Shown: one piece after another, positions 53,960 through 62,821 of the stretch
Layout: each line of letters begins with the position of its first letter
Numbering within the stretch: position 1 is the stretch's first letter
Origin: Bacillus nitratireducens
GTDB lineage: Bacteria > Bacillota > Bacilli > Bacillales > Bacillaceae_G
NCBI RefSeq assembly: GCF_001884135.1
Contig: NZ_MAOC01000007.1
Coordinates: 248,001 to 312,000 of the forward strand
DNA length: 64,000 nt
Direction: 5' to 3'
Program-made: the position numbers and the translations under genes
Notes under the pieces: model-generated
Told to the model about the DNA's origin: nothing
Database searches by the model: none
The model's input: only the letters and a program-made list of their open reading frames with translations

Positions 53960-55501
53960 TTGGAAGCACAACTATCAAAAAACGAAGCAAGTAAAACAAA
54001 ATTTGTTGTTGCTGGTTTACTACTTGGTATTCTAATGGCAGCAATGGATAACACAATAGTCGCGACTGCGATGGCAACAATCGTTGGAGACTTAGGAGGG
54101 TTCGACAAATTCGTTTGGGTCACATCTGCATATATGGTAGCAACAATGGCTGGTATGCCTATTTTCGGTAAGCTTTCTGATATGTACGGACGGAAACGCT
54201 TTTATATTGGTGGACTAATTCTTTTCTTATTCGGTTCTGCACTTTGCGGGACAGCAACAAGTATTGAACAACTAAGTATTTATAGAGCCATTCAAGGAAT
54301 TGGCGGTGGCGCTCTGATGCCTATCGCATTTACAATTATGTATGATATATTCCCACCTGAAAAACGAGGGAAAATGACAGGTCTATTTGGTGCCGTTTTC
54401 GGAACATCCAGTGTTTTCGGGCCTCTATTAGGTGCTTATATTACAGATTATATAAGTTGGCACTGGGTCTTCTATATTAATATTCCATTAGGACTTATTT
54501 CCTTCTTCTTCATTACTAAATACTACAACGAGTCTCTAGAATATCGAAAACAAAAAATCGACTGGGCTGGTGCTATTACACTTGTCGTTAGTATCGTTTG
54601 CTTAATGTTTGCCCTGGAACTTGGCGGTAAAGAATATGCATGGGACTCTAATGTGATTATTGGTTTATTTTCAACTGTTGTTATTACGCTTATTATCTTC
54701 TTCTTCGTAGAAAGAAACGCAACAGAACCTATTATTTCTTTCCATTTATTTAAAAAACCTTTATTTGCAGCTAGCCAAGGTGTTGCCTTTTTCTATGGCG
54801 CAGCTTTTATCATCTGTACAGTTTATATTCCAATCTTCGTTCAAGGTGTTCTCGGTGGTTCAGCCTCAAATGCTGGATTAATTTTGACACCCATGATGGT
54901 AGGGTCTGTAATTGGAAGTCAAACTGGCGGACAGTTAGCTTCACGAACAAGTTATCGTAACATCATGATAGCATCCGGAGTGTTCTTCGTTCTTGGTATT
55001 TATTTACTAAGTACTTTAACAATGGAAACACCTCGTACACTTGTAACAATGTTTATGGTGCTTGCTGGACTTGGAGTTGGATTCTCCTTCTCAGTTTTAA
55101 GTATGGCATCTATTCATAAACTAGAAATGAGAGATCGCGGTTCTGCTACATCAACGAACTCATTCTTCCGTTCACTTGGAATGACCCTTGGTGTAACGAT
55201 TTTCGGTACAATTCAAAATCATATTTTTACTGATAAATTAAGCACTGTATTCCCACCTGAACTAGCAAAAATGGCTCCAAAAGGTGGAGACACTAGCTTT
55301 TTATTATCACCAAATGCCGCTGACAAACTACCTCCTGAAGTACTGAGTGGTATTAAGGATGCTCTTGCAACATCTATTGCCAATACATTTTTCTGGGCAC
55401 TTATCCCAGCTGTACTAAGTATAGTTTGTATTTTACTTATGGGAAATGAACGTCTTTTAACAGGTCCGAAAACGAAGCAAAAACAAAAACAAGTAAGCTA
55501 A
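53960..55501 (+). CDS. MFS multidrug efflux transporter (DHA2, 14-TM)
   Basis: A 513-residue transporter of the EmrB/QacA (DHA2) branch of the major facilitator superfamily. It has about 14 membrane segments. Motifs: LDNTIV-like MAAMDNTIVATAMATIVGDL near 32, GKLSDMYGRKRFY near 70 (motif A) and RAIQGIGGGALMP. Such proteins export drugs or lipophilic compounds by proton antiport. Start TTG (53960) behind AAAGGAGG. It is followed by a PadR gene, as in many Bacillus drug-pump loci. The substrate is unknown. Confidence 0.93.
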   Translation: MEAQLSKNEASKTKFVVAGLLLGILMAAMDNTIVATAMATIVGDLGGFDKFVWVTSAYMVATMAGMPIFGKLSDMYGRKRFYIGGLILFLFGSALCGTATSIEQLSIYRAIQGIGGGALMPIAFTIMYDIFPPEKRGKMTGLFGAVFGTSSVFGPLLGAYITDYISWHWVFYINIPLGLISFFFITKYYNESLEYRKQKIDWAGAITLVVSIVCLMFALELGGKEYAWDSNVIIGLFSTVVITLIIFFFVERNATEPIISFHLFKKPLFAASQGVAFFYGAAFIICTVYIPIFVQGVLGGSASNAGLILTPMMVGSVIGSQTGGQLASRTSYRNIMIASGVFFVLGIYLLSTLTMETPRTLVTMFMVLAGLGVGFSFSVLSMASIHKLEMRDRGSATSTNSFFRSLGMTLGVTIFGTIQNHIFTDKLSTVFPPELAKMAPKGGDTSFLLSPNAADKLPPEVLSGIKDALATSIANTFFWALIPAVLSIVCILLMGNERLLTGPKTKQKQKQVS

Positions 55502-55516
55502 TATAGAAAAACGAAG

Positions 55517-55553
55517 CGGTATATCCCTTTATGAAAGAGGATATACCGTTTAT
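55517..55553 (+). terminator. Hairpin between MFS gene and padR
   Basis: CGGTATATCC / GGATATACCG with further CTTT/AAAG pairing inside. Only a TTTATAAT tail follows, so termination may be partial. Confidence 0.6.
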
Positions 55554-55592
55554 AATATATATAAAGTTTCTATATACAGGAGTTGAGACAGC

Positions 55593-56150
55593 ATGAGCAT
55601 GAAGTTAGTCATTCTCGGCTTGTTACTCGAAGGAGATAAACATCCATATGAAGTTCAACATATAATGAAAGAACGACAAATGGATTGTTATATTAAATAT
55701 GCCAAAGGATCGCTATACTATGCCTTCGAGCAATTAGAAAAACAAGGTGCGATTAGCGTTACCCATATTGTTCGAGATACGAATAGACCAGATAAAACAA
55801 TCTTCCATATAACAGAAGAAGGAAAAGCCCTTTTCCACACTTTATTATTAAAACAATTTGAAGCGAAAAACCAAATATATAAACCTATTTATTCTGCGCT
55901 CTCTTTCGCTCACTTTAGCGACGAACAAGAACTAGTTCCTATTTTGGAAAAAAAGAGAGATGATACAATGCTATATTTACATACAATGCAAACGATATAC
56001 GATCACAATAAACAACTAGTTCCTCGTGCTCAACTATATATTTTACAAAGCGTCATTGAGCATATTAACGTTGAGTTACGTTGGCTAAACACACTCTTAC
56101 AAGATGCTTCTGTAGGTCGTCTTTCAGAAATAGGTGTAGATAATGATTAG
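55593..56150 (+). CDS. PadR-family transcriptional regulator
   Basis: A 185-residue PadR regulator. The N-terminal winged helix begins MKLVILGLLLEGDKHPYEVQHIMKER, with the wing at YAKGSLYYAFEQLEKQGAISV. The C-terminal half (PILEKKRDDTMLYLHTMQ ...) is the dimerisation helix set of the Vir-type PadR. It lies just after the efflux gene and probably controls it. Its own upstream region does not contain the TAGTCAAATTTGACTA palindrome. The effector is unknown. Confidence 0.9.
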   Translation: MSMKLVILGLLLEGDKHPYEVQHIMKERQMDCYIKYAKGSLYYAFEQLEKQGAISVTHIVRDTNRPDKTIFHITEEGKALFHTLLLKQFEAKNQIYKPIYSALSFAHFSDEQELVPILEKKRDDTMLYLHTMQTIYDHNKQLVPRAQLYILQSVIEHINVELRWLNTLLQDASVGRLSEIGVDND

Positions 56151-56191
56151 GTTTTTCTAAAAGAGGTGCCCCTCTTTTAGAAAAACCTAAT
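56146..56191. terminator. 21-bp perfect hairpin at the end of padR
   Basis: The left arm (56146-56166) and right arm (56171-56191) match perfectly over 21 bases around TGCC, and the left arm includes the padR stop codon. The tail is not U-rich, but the AT-rich outer stem may terminate on either strand. Confidence 0.7.
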
Positions 56192-56383
56192 ACTATAATT
56201 ATTCCCCTCAACTCAAAATACCCTCATTTTAATAATAAATCCCTATTATAAATTCTTAATTTTCTGAATAAAATAAATAAAAAACTTTAGAATTTTCTTA
56301 TTTTAAAACAGTGGACAAAATTCCGAAAATTGTGTTAGAATTTGTTTCAATATCATATTGCTTGTTACATTCCTTTCAAAAGG

Positions 56384-56548
56384 AAAATAGGTACACGAAC
56401 ATTTCATTTCGTGTTTAAAAGGGAAGTTTGGTGAAACTCCAACACGGTCCCGCCACTGTAAATGCTAAGATTTCTTTTTTGTGCCACTGTGAAAACGGGA
56501 AGGTGAAAGAAATTATATGAAGCATAAGTCAGGAGACCTGCCTATTTT
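56384..56548 (+). ncRNA. Cobalamin riboswitch aptamer upstream of metE
   Basis: The conserved cobalamin-riboswitch core is present: GGGAAGTTTGGTGAAACTCC, AACACGGTCCCGCCACTGTAA and, 80 bases on, AAGTCAGGAGACCTGCC. AAAATAGG (56384-56391) and CCTATTTT (56541-56548) close the outer stem. The position just before metE implies that B12 represses the B12-independent methionine synthase. Confidence 0.95.
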
Positions 56549-56589
56549 AACAACACTGGTAGACTCACGGATGATGATGAGGTGTTAAG

Positions 56590-56644
56590 AACAAAAAGGA
56601 AGGCTTATTTTTCTATGCCTTTATGCTTTTTGTTACAGGTATTT
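56590..56644 (+). promoter_or_regulatory. Candidate expression platform of the metE riboswitch
   Basis: AACAAAAAG with AAGGC pair with GCCTT and CTTTTTGTT, forming an interrupted stem between the aptamer and metE. It could be the terminator or anti-terminator. 56551-56589 also has an AACAC/GTGTT pairing. Confidence 0.5.
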
Positions 56645-56689
56645 CCTAGTAAACGGAAATGCTTACTTTCAATTAGGGAGGAATTTAAA

Positions 56690-58978
56690 ATGGCAATTCA
56701 AACAAGTAACTTAGGTTATCCACGTATCGGACTACAACGAGAGTGGAAAAAAACATTGGAAGCTTTTTGGTCCAATAAAATTGATGAAGAACAATTTTTA
56801 ACGACAATGAAAGAAATTCGCCTTCAACACGTCAAAGTACAGCAAGAAAAAGGAATTGAATTAATTCCAGTTGGCGATTTTACATATTATGACCACGTTC
56901 TGGATACAGCCTACATGTTAGGGTTCATCCCGTCACGTTTTTCAGAGTTTACATCTTACCTTGATGTATATTTTGCGATGGCACGTGGTTCTAAAGATCA
57001 CGTTGCTTCTGAAATGACAAAATGGTTTAACACAAACTACCATTATATTGTTCCTGAATATGAAGAAGGATTACAAATCTCATTAAAAGACAATCGTCCT
57101 CTTCGTTTATATGAAGAAGCGAAAAAAGAGTTAGGCGTTGATGGAAAACCAGTTATTTTAGGACCTTATACATTCCTAAAACTAGCAAAAGGTTATAACG
57201 AAGATCAATTTGCCACTATTTTAAAAGAGCTAGTTGCACCTTATGTTCAATTATTCTCTGAATTACACGCAGCTGGAGCAAAAGTTATTCAAGTTGACGA
57301 ACCAATCTTCGCATCTTTAACAAAAGATGAAATTAATCAAGCGAAAGAACTTTACGAAGCTATTCATAAAGAAGTTCCGAATGCTAACCTACTTCTACAA
57401 ACATATTTTGATAGTGTAGAAGAGAACTATGAAGAAATTATTACATTCCCTGTTTCCGGTATTGGATTAGACTTTGTTCATGGCAAAGAAGGTAATATAA
57501 ATGCTATTTCAAAATATGGATTCCCAGCTGATAAAATTTTAGCTATCGGTTGTATAGATGGCCGTAACATTTGGAGAGCTGATCTTGATGATGTACTTTC
57601 TTTATTTACAACATTACAAAATCAAATTGCAGCAAAAGGTTTAATTGTTCAGCCTTCTTGTAGCTTATTGCATACTCCAATTGATAAAACAGAAGAAGCA
57701 CACTTATCAACTGAATTATTTGATGCACTTGCATTTGCTAATCAAAAATTAGAAGAACTAGTCCTTATCCATTCTGCTCTTACTAAAGGTGTAGAAAGTA
57801 TCAGTAGCGAGCTGACAACATATCGTAACGCACATAATGCCATCCGCTCATCAGCTGCACGTAATCGTGAAGATGTAAAACTTGCAAGTACATCACTTAA
57901 AGAAGATGATTTCTCACGTCCTCTTCCATTTGAAAAACGATATGAACTACAGCAAGTGGCTTTACAATTACCGTTGTTACCAACAACAACTATCGGTAGC
58001 TTCCCGCAAACATCCGAAGTTCGTCAAACTCGTAAACAGTGGCGTAACGGTGATATTACAAATGAACAATATAATCAGTTCATTGAAAAGGAAACTTCGA
58101 AGTGGATTCGTTACCAAGAAGATATTGGTCTTGATGTACTAGTGCATGGTGAATTCGAAAGAACTGACATGGTCGAATATTTTGGTGAGCGCCTTGCTGG
58201 TTTCTCATTCACTAAAAACGGTTGGGTACAATCATACGGTTCCCGCTGCGTAAAACCACCTGTTATTTATGGTGATGTAGCCTTTATTAACGGAATGACT
58301 ATTAAGGAAACTGTTTATGCACAAAGCTTAACAGAGAAAGTTGTAAAAGGAATGTTAACTGGACCTGTCACTATTTTAAATTGGTCATTCGTTCGAAATG
58401 ATATTTCACGAAAAGAAGTTTCATATCAAATTGCACTAGCACTTCGTCATGAAATTGAATTACTTGAATCTTCTGGAATAAGAGTAATCCAAGTCGATGA
58501 GCCCGCACTTCGTGAAGGTATGCCGTTAAAAGAGAAAGATTGGGATGCATACATTACATGGGCAGTTCAATCATTCCTTTTAGCAACATCTTCTGTAGCA
58601 AACGAAACACAAATTCACACCCATATGTGTTACAGTAACTTCGAAGATATTGTAGATGCAATTCGTGCGTTAGATGCAGATGTTATTTCTATCGAAACAT
58701 CAAGAAGTCATGGAGAATTTATTGATACATTAAAACATACAACATATGAAAAAGGAATTGGTCTAGGTGTATATGACATTCATAGTCCACGTGTCCCAAG
58801 TAAAGATGAGATGTTTGCAATCGTAGAACAATCTTTACAAGTATGTGATCCTAAATATTTCTGGATTAATCCAGACTGTGGTTTAAAAACTAGAAGAACG
58901 GAAGAAGTCATTCCGGCTTTAGAACACATGGTGCAAGCAGCAAAAGATGCTCGTTCCCTTTTAAAAACAAACGCATAA
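56690..58978 (+). CDS. metE: Cobalamin-independent methionine synthase
   Basis: Transfers a methyl group from 5-methyltetrahydropteroyltri-L-glutamate to homocysteine. The 762-residue chain has the two-barrel plan: N-terminal [17 protein letters not shown]-terminal barrel from about 430 with [16 protein letters not shown]. Zinc ligands are in THMCYSNF (His/Cys), IETSRSHGE (Glu) and NPDCGLKTR (Cys). ATG at 56690 is behind AGGGAGG; the upstream in-frame extension covers the riboswitch platform and is not coding. Under cobalamin riboswitch control. Complete. Confidence 0.97.
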   Translation: MAIQTSNLGYPRIGLQREWKKTLEAFWSNKIDEEQFLTTMKEIRLQHVKVQQEKGIELIPVGDFTYYDHVLDTAYMLGFIPSRFSEFTSYLDVYFAMARGSKDHVASEMTKWFNTNYHYIVPEYEEGLQISLKDNRPLRLYEEAKKELGVDGKPVILGPYTFLKLAKGYNEDQFATILKELVAPYVQLFSELHAAGAKVIQVDEPIFASLTKDEINQAKELYEAIHKEVPNANLLLQTYFDSVEENYEEIITFPVSGIGLDFVHGKEGNINAISKYGFPADKILAIGCIDGRNIWRADLDDVLSLFTTLQNQIAAKGLIVQPSCSLLHTPIDKTEEAHLSTELFDALAFANQKLEELVLIHSALTKGVESISSELTTYRNAHNAIRSSAARNREDVKLASTSLKEDDFSRPLPFEKRYELQQVALQLPLLPTTTIGSFPQTSEVRQTRKQWRNGDITNEQYNQFIEKETSKWIRYQEDIGLDVLVHGEFERTDMVEYFGERLAGFSFTKNGWVQSYGSRCVKPPVIYGDVAFINGMTIKETVYAQSLTEKVVKGMLTGPVTILNWSFVRNDISRKEVSYQIALALRHEIELLESSGIRVIQVDEPALREGMPLKEKDWDAYITWAVQSFLLATSSVANETQIHTHMCYSNFEDIVDAIRALDADVISIETSRSHGEFIDTLKHTTYEKGIGLGVYDIHSPRVPSKDEMFAIVEQSLQVCDPKYFWINPDCGLKTRRTEEVIPALEHMVQAAKDARSLLKTNA

Positions 58979-58980
58979 CA

Positions 58981-59017
58981 AAAATGGGTTATCCTCCAAA
59001 AGGATAACCCATTTTTT
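58981..59017. terminator. Bidirectional metE/comJ terminator
   Basis: AAAATGGGTTATCC / GGATAACCCATTTT, 14 bp perfect, loop TCCAAAA, T-run on both strands. Confidence 0.92.
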
Positions 59018-59405
59018 ATTCTTTACTTTCAAAAAAGAATTCATATTGTATTTTATATAATTCATCATCCGTTGGCTCTTCAAGAGGAATTGCCTGTAAT
59101 ACAACGGTATACTCACCATTTGGAATAGGGATCTGAAATCTATTTGAAAGAATACTCGTTACAACGATACATTCATTTTCAACTGTAAAAGGAACCGCAA
59201 CCGTTCTAAGCACTTCTTCTTTCTCAATATGTTTTCCACAAGTCACTTTTACTTCACAAGTATAATCAGAGAGTGCTTCAAAAATAACAGTTCCATCCGC
59301 CTTAGCATAACCTCTTTCAAAATCTTCATCTGTCCAATCTACGTAAGGCTGTTCACCATCATAGTTCATCAACATTAATTGTGAATAAGAAATTGTTAAC
59401 TCCAT
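59016..59405 (-). CDS. comJ: Competence protein ComJ (nuclease inhibitor)
   Basis: A 129-residue acidic protein resembling ComJ (Nin) of B. subtilis, which inhibits the DNA-entry nuclease NucA. Conserved features: LTISYSQ at the start, DWTDEDFERGYAKADGTVIFEA near 25 and the end of the central strand PNGEYTV. The acidic character suits a nuclease inhibitor. It follows nucA by about 35 bases on the same strand. I start at ATG 59405, behind GGAGAAGGG. Competence in the B. cereus group is limited, so a role in DNA uptake here is uncertain. Confidence 0.85.
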   Translation of the reverse strand: MELTISYSQLMLMNYDGEQPYVDWTDEDFERGYAKADGTVIFEALSDYTCEVKVTCGKHIEKEEVLRTVAVPFTVENECIVVTSILSNRFQIPIPNGEYTVVLQAIPLEEPTDDELYKIQYEFFFESKE

Positions 59406-59440
59406 AGTTCCCTTCTCCTTCATTATGAAATGTGCAACTA

Positions 59441-59875
59441 CTATTTCACTTCAAATTTCACACGCGTACCATCTGGATATTTGTCTAGCTTATTCCCTAC
59501 CCAAGAACCTGCACCGCGGTTATCTGCTGGACTTATATATTCAATATGAGCTCCTTTTCCGCCTTCCTTACACATCGCCATCGGCCATTCATCGCGATCA
59601 TAACCTTTCTTCGTCGGATATGGCGCTAACGATAATTTCCTTCTATCCGCTGCACCATTACGATCAATTGTACACATTTCTGAATGCCCTTCTTTTATAG
59701 CATCCGCTATATGTTTCCCGGTCTCTGGATATCGTTCTTTCGGGAACTCTAAAATTTGATCATACGTAGTTGTTTTTTTAGTACTTGTCTCCTCTGGCAC
59801 AAGTACTTCATATACCGCTACCAAAAGAGAAAGAATTGCAATAATTGAAATGATAATACCTTTTAATTGCTTCAT
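59441..59875 (-). CDS. nucA: NucA/NucB-type membrane-anchored DNase
   Basis: A 144-residue exported nuclease with an N-terminal signal-anchor ([20 protein letters not shown]). The DNase domain carries the NucA/NucB signature [17 protein letters not shown] and [16 protein letters not shown]. In B. subtilis NucA cleaves bound DNA at the cell surface for uptake; NucB is a sporulation paralogue that is secreted. Linkage to comJ supports NucA. A GGAGG site precedes the ATG. The upstream region has an extended minus-10 (TGTTATAAT) near 59920. Confidence 0.88.
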   Translation of the reverse strand: MKQLKGIIISIIAILSLLVAVYEVLVPEETSTKKTTTYDQILEFPKERYPETGKHIADAIKEGHSEMCTIDRNGAADRRKLSLAPYPTKKGYDRDEWPMAMCKEGGKGAHIEYISPADNRGAGSWVGNKLDKYPDGTRVKFEVK

Positions 59876-60111
59876 GTGTACCTCCGTGTTCCTACCAATT
59901 TCTTTTCCTCAGCTATTATAACAAACTTCTTCTATGTATGTTTTCAGACATTATTTTAGCTCTTCCTCTCCATTCCGCCAAAAACATTCATTTTTCCCCA
60001 TCTTTTCACTAATGCTGTAGAAAACTAATAACCTTCCGACATTCTTTTTCAAAGGAAGTCCTCATAAAAGATTGAAATGATATATACGATACTTTTTGGG
60101 GAGGAACTATC

Positions 60112-60861
60112 ATGGAAGCTATTTATAAAACGAAAGATGTTACAAATAAAACAGGTATCCCAAAACATATAGTCCGAAAATATAGCCAACTCTTAGAGGA
60201 ACACGGTTATATCATTTCAAAAACAGCTGATGCTCGTATTTATAAATTGGATGATTTAAAACTATTGAAATCTATACATGAAAGAGCTGCTACATTACAA
60301 GAAGATATTTCAGAAACAATACCTATTATTTTAAAAGAGAAAGAGGCCCCACCTGTACCTGTTATTCAAGATAAGCAAGAAATACAACCAAAAGAAAAAG
60401 AAGATGGGCGTAACTTTGAGGAGTTCATGTTAAAACTTGAAATGCTTGCTCAATTAAATGAAGCAATTATTCATCAAAACTCTACTCTCATTACACAAAA
60501 TCGTTTAAAAGACGAGAAATTAGATGAACTTATGCAACAAGTTTATGTAAAGGAAGGATCTCAAGAAAAAATGTTACAAGATCTAGTTGATCACGCCGCT
60601 CAAACAGATGCACTCCAGAAAGAAAAGATGGACTTATTAATGAATCATATGTATAAGCGAGAATCTAAACAAGAAGAAAAAATGAATAAACTTGTCCATC
60701 AAATTTACAATAAAGACAGCAGCCGTGATGCACAACTCATGCAAGTTATTCGCGAAATTCAAGAAACAAAAAGATTGGTCGCCGCCTCAAAAGAGCAAAG
60801 CTTCTTTCAATCATTTAGAAGTTTATTCATTCGAACAAAACAAGAAAAAACAAATGAATAA
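60112..60861 (+). CDS. MerR-like HTH protein with long coiled coil (DUF3967-like)
   Basis: A 249-residue protein with an N-terminal MerR-type DNA-binding domain (IYKTKDVTNKTGIPKHIVRKYSQLLEEHGYI ... ARIYKLDDLKLLKSI). A proline/lysine-rich linker follows (around 75-100), then a helical region with repeated units (DEKLDELMQQVYVKEGSQEKM, KEKMDLLMNHMYKRESKQEEKM, EEKMNKLVHQIYNKDSSRDAQL). It ends in a basic tail. This is the plan of DUF3967-type proteins on Bacillus plasmids and phages and of chromosome-anchoring RacA. The function is not established. Good ribosome-binding site GGGGAGG. Confidence 0.72.
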   Translation: MEAIYKTKDVTNKTGIPKHIVRKYSQLLEEHGYIISKTADARIYKLDDLKLLKSIHERAATLQEDISETIPIILKEKEAPPVPVIQDKQEIQPKEKEDGRNFEEFMLKLEMLAQLNEAIIHQNSTLITQNRLKDEKLDELMQQVYVKEGSQEKMLQDLVDHAAQTDALQKEKMDLLMNHMYKRESKQEEKMNKLVHQIYNKDSSRDAQLMQVIREIQETKRLVAASKEQSFFQSFRSLFIRTKQEKTNE

Positions 60862-60893
60862 ACTTCTGTATATTTTCTAATGCACAATAAAAT

Positions 60894-60923
60894 AAAAAGT
60901 TACCTTCTACCGGTAACTTTTAT
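60894..60923. terminator. Terminator between the MerR-like and kinase genes
   Basis: AAAAAGTTACC / GGTAACTTTT with a 7-base loop; T-run on both strands between convergent genes. Confidence 0.85.
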
Positions 60924-62194
60924 TCCTTATATCGTACAGCTGGCAATATAATAATAGCTTCAGTTCCTTTTCCACTTTCACTTTTATATTCCAATGTACC
61001 ATTATGCGCTTGTAAAATACTAAATGTTACCATAAGACCTAATCCTGTTCCTTTTTCTTTTAAAGAATAATACGGTTGTCCAAGCCTTGTTAACTGTTCT
61101 TTTGTCATTCCAACGCCACTATCTTTAACTCTTATTACAATCGTTTCATCTTTTTGAATAGCCGTTACTTTTAAATACCCTTTGTTTCCTTGAATTGCTT
61201 CAATACCATTTTTAACAACATTCATAATAGCTTGCTTCAATTTCGTTTTATCACCGATAGTATAAAGGCTCTCAGAAATCTCAACTTGCAAATAAACACC
61301 CTGCATTGCTGCAAATGATGACATAAGCGTTGTCATTTCAATTAATTGTGCTGATAAACAAATATGTTCTTTTTTTTCAATTTGTGGCCTTGCTAAATTT
61401 AAATAATCTGAAATAATCTGTTCAGCACGATCCAGTTCAGCTAATACGAGACGCATATAATCTTTGTTTTTTACGTCTTCCGTACTCTCTAGCAATTGAA
61501 TAAACCCACGTACCACAGTGAGCGGATTTCGAACTTCATGTGCAACACTTGCAGCTAACTCACTTACAATATTAAGTTTTTCTGATTTTTGCATTTCTGT
61601 ACGCAATAATGCATTTTCGTTTAAATACTCAGTCAAATACACTTGAAACACCATTGTCATAACCATAATAAGTGATGCAAATATATACCCACTATATAGA
61701 TTAGATATGTACGGTGTAAAACCTGTTTCTAAAAGGACATTCAACATCCCAAATACTAATGAAACAAGAACATAAAATGATGCAATCATAAAAGCTAATA
61801 TTAGCTTCTTATCTCTTGAAAAAAGAGACCATTTCTTTGACAAAAACAATGGAATTATTGAAAGAAATATAACTTCTACGACAGGCAACCAACTGAGTCC
61901 CTTAACAATCCATTCATATGCAACAAAAATAATGGCAGGGATGAGCCCAACAATCCCCCCATATAAAAAACCACTAACAATTGGGATTGGATGAAAATTG
62001 TATCCACAAACGGTACCAAAACAAATAGAGTATGTCATGGAGAGAACGAGTGTAACGCTAGATAAAAACATAATAAAGTAGCGATTAGGCTTCGGAAGCA
62101 TTTCTTGATAACGATTTAAACGAATCGCTTCATATAAAAATAGTGGTAAAATAATGATGGCAATTTGGATCATTAAATCACGAATCAGCTCCAT
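60920..62194 (-). CDS. kinB: KinB-type sporulation sensor histidine kinase
   Basis: A 424-residue membrane histidine kinase. Residues 1-190 contain about six transmembrane helices of the LytS/5TM-type sensor. The catalytic part starts ELAASVAHEVRNPLTVVRGF (H-box near 217), then the N-box KNGIEAIQ, DSGVGM (G1) and GTGLGLMVT (G2). It aligns well by eye with B. subtilis KinB, including NPLTVVRGFxQLL and YSLKxxGTGLGL, so it probably feeds the Spo0F/Spo0B/Spo0A phosphorelay. The B. cereus group has several such kinases, so orthology is not certain. Confidence 0.85.
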   Translation of the reverse strand: MELIRDLMIQIAIIILPLFLYEAIRLNRYQEMLPKPNRYFIMFLSSVTLVLSMTYSICFGTVCGYNFHPIPIVSGFLYGGIVGLIPAIIFVAYEWIVKGLSWLPVVEVIFLSIIPLFLSKKWSLFSRDKKLILAFMIASFYVLVSLVFGMLNVLLETGFTPYISNLYSGYIFASLIMVMTMVFQVYLTEYLNENALLRTEMQKSEKLNIVSELAASVAHEVRNPLTVVRGFIQLLESTEDVKNKDYMRLVLAELDRAEQIISDYLNLARPQIEKKEHICLSAQLIEMTTLMSSFAAMQGVYLQVEISESLYTIGDKTKLKQAIMNVVKNGIEAIQGNKGYLKVTAIQKDETIVIRVKDSGVGMTKEQLTRLGQPYYSLKEKGTGLGLMVTFSILQAHNGTLEYKSESGKGTEAIIILPAVRYKE

Positions 62195-62503
62195 AGCCTC
62201 TCATCCCCTATATGTATTTTGATATGATTATATCATTTTATAAGTTGATTTGTTTTAAAATTTTGATTTTTCTTAACGTATTTGTTAATTATTTGTTAAC
62301 AACTAATAATAAATGTTACAGATTTCCGAAATGATTGTAAACCCTGTACCAAATTTCCTTCATGCAGTATACAATGAATACGGATTACAAAGAAATTAAA
62401 AAACACTTCACTAGACGGACAACTATCGCAAAATACAGCATATAATCCATACTATCTATGTTTACAAATAAGTGATCATTACTTTAGTAGGAGGAAGATA
62501 AAA
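62195..62503. other. Divergent intergenic region kinB / small gene
   Basis: About 310 AT-rich bases with the kinase promoter on one side. GTTAAC-type stretches occur near 62285-62300, but no clear SigA, SigH or Spo0A-box sequence stands out. No gene is seen. Confidence 0.4.
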
Positions 62504-62704
62504 ATGGCGGGTACTACGCTTGTTTTAAAAGAAGAAAATTTGGTTGTGCTAGAAAACGTTGAAAAATCAGTATACGAAGAACTGCAACATAAAGCAGGGG
62601 AAGATAACTGTACATGTGCTGTAAATGAATCCGTTGTCCATCTCGGCAAAGTATCTTCCGTACTTTGGAACGAAGATGAAATAGATTGGGAATACGGTTA
62701 TTAA
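62504..62704 (+). CDS. Small acidic protein, hypothetical
   Basis: A 66-residue acidic protein (MAGTTLVLKEENLVVLENVEKSVYEE..., two cysteines in CTCAV, end DEIDWEYGY). Excellent ribosome-binding site (AGGAGGAAG) and a terminator right after, so it is very probably expressed. I do not recognise a family; the lack of hydrophobic segments makes it cytosolic. Its position between kinB and patA gives no functional clue. Confidence 0.65.
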   Translation: MAGTTLVLKEENLVVLENVEKSVYEELQHKAGEDNCTCAVNESVVHLGKVSSVLWNEDEIDWEYGY

Positions 62705-62731
62705 AAAGTCGCTTTCAGCGGCTTTTTTCTT
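62703..62731 (+). terminator. Terminator of the small acidic protein gene
   Basis: GTCGCT / AGCGGC (one G-T pair) around TTC with flanking A and T runs. Confidence 0.82.
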
Positions 62732-62821
62732 TTCTCTCTTTCTAAATGACATATGCAAAGCGGAATCATAGAAAATATGTTAAAATGGACTTAATTTTCA
62801 AACGGAAGAAAGGGAGATACA

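Noticed and set aside
59980-60000. ComK-box-like AAAAA-TGAATG-TTTTT upstream of nucA
   Set aside because: The spacing is 6 instead of the consensus AAAA-N5-TTTT, and no second box is evident; not enough for a call.
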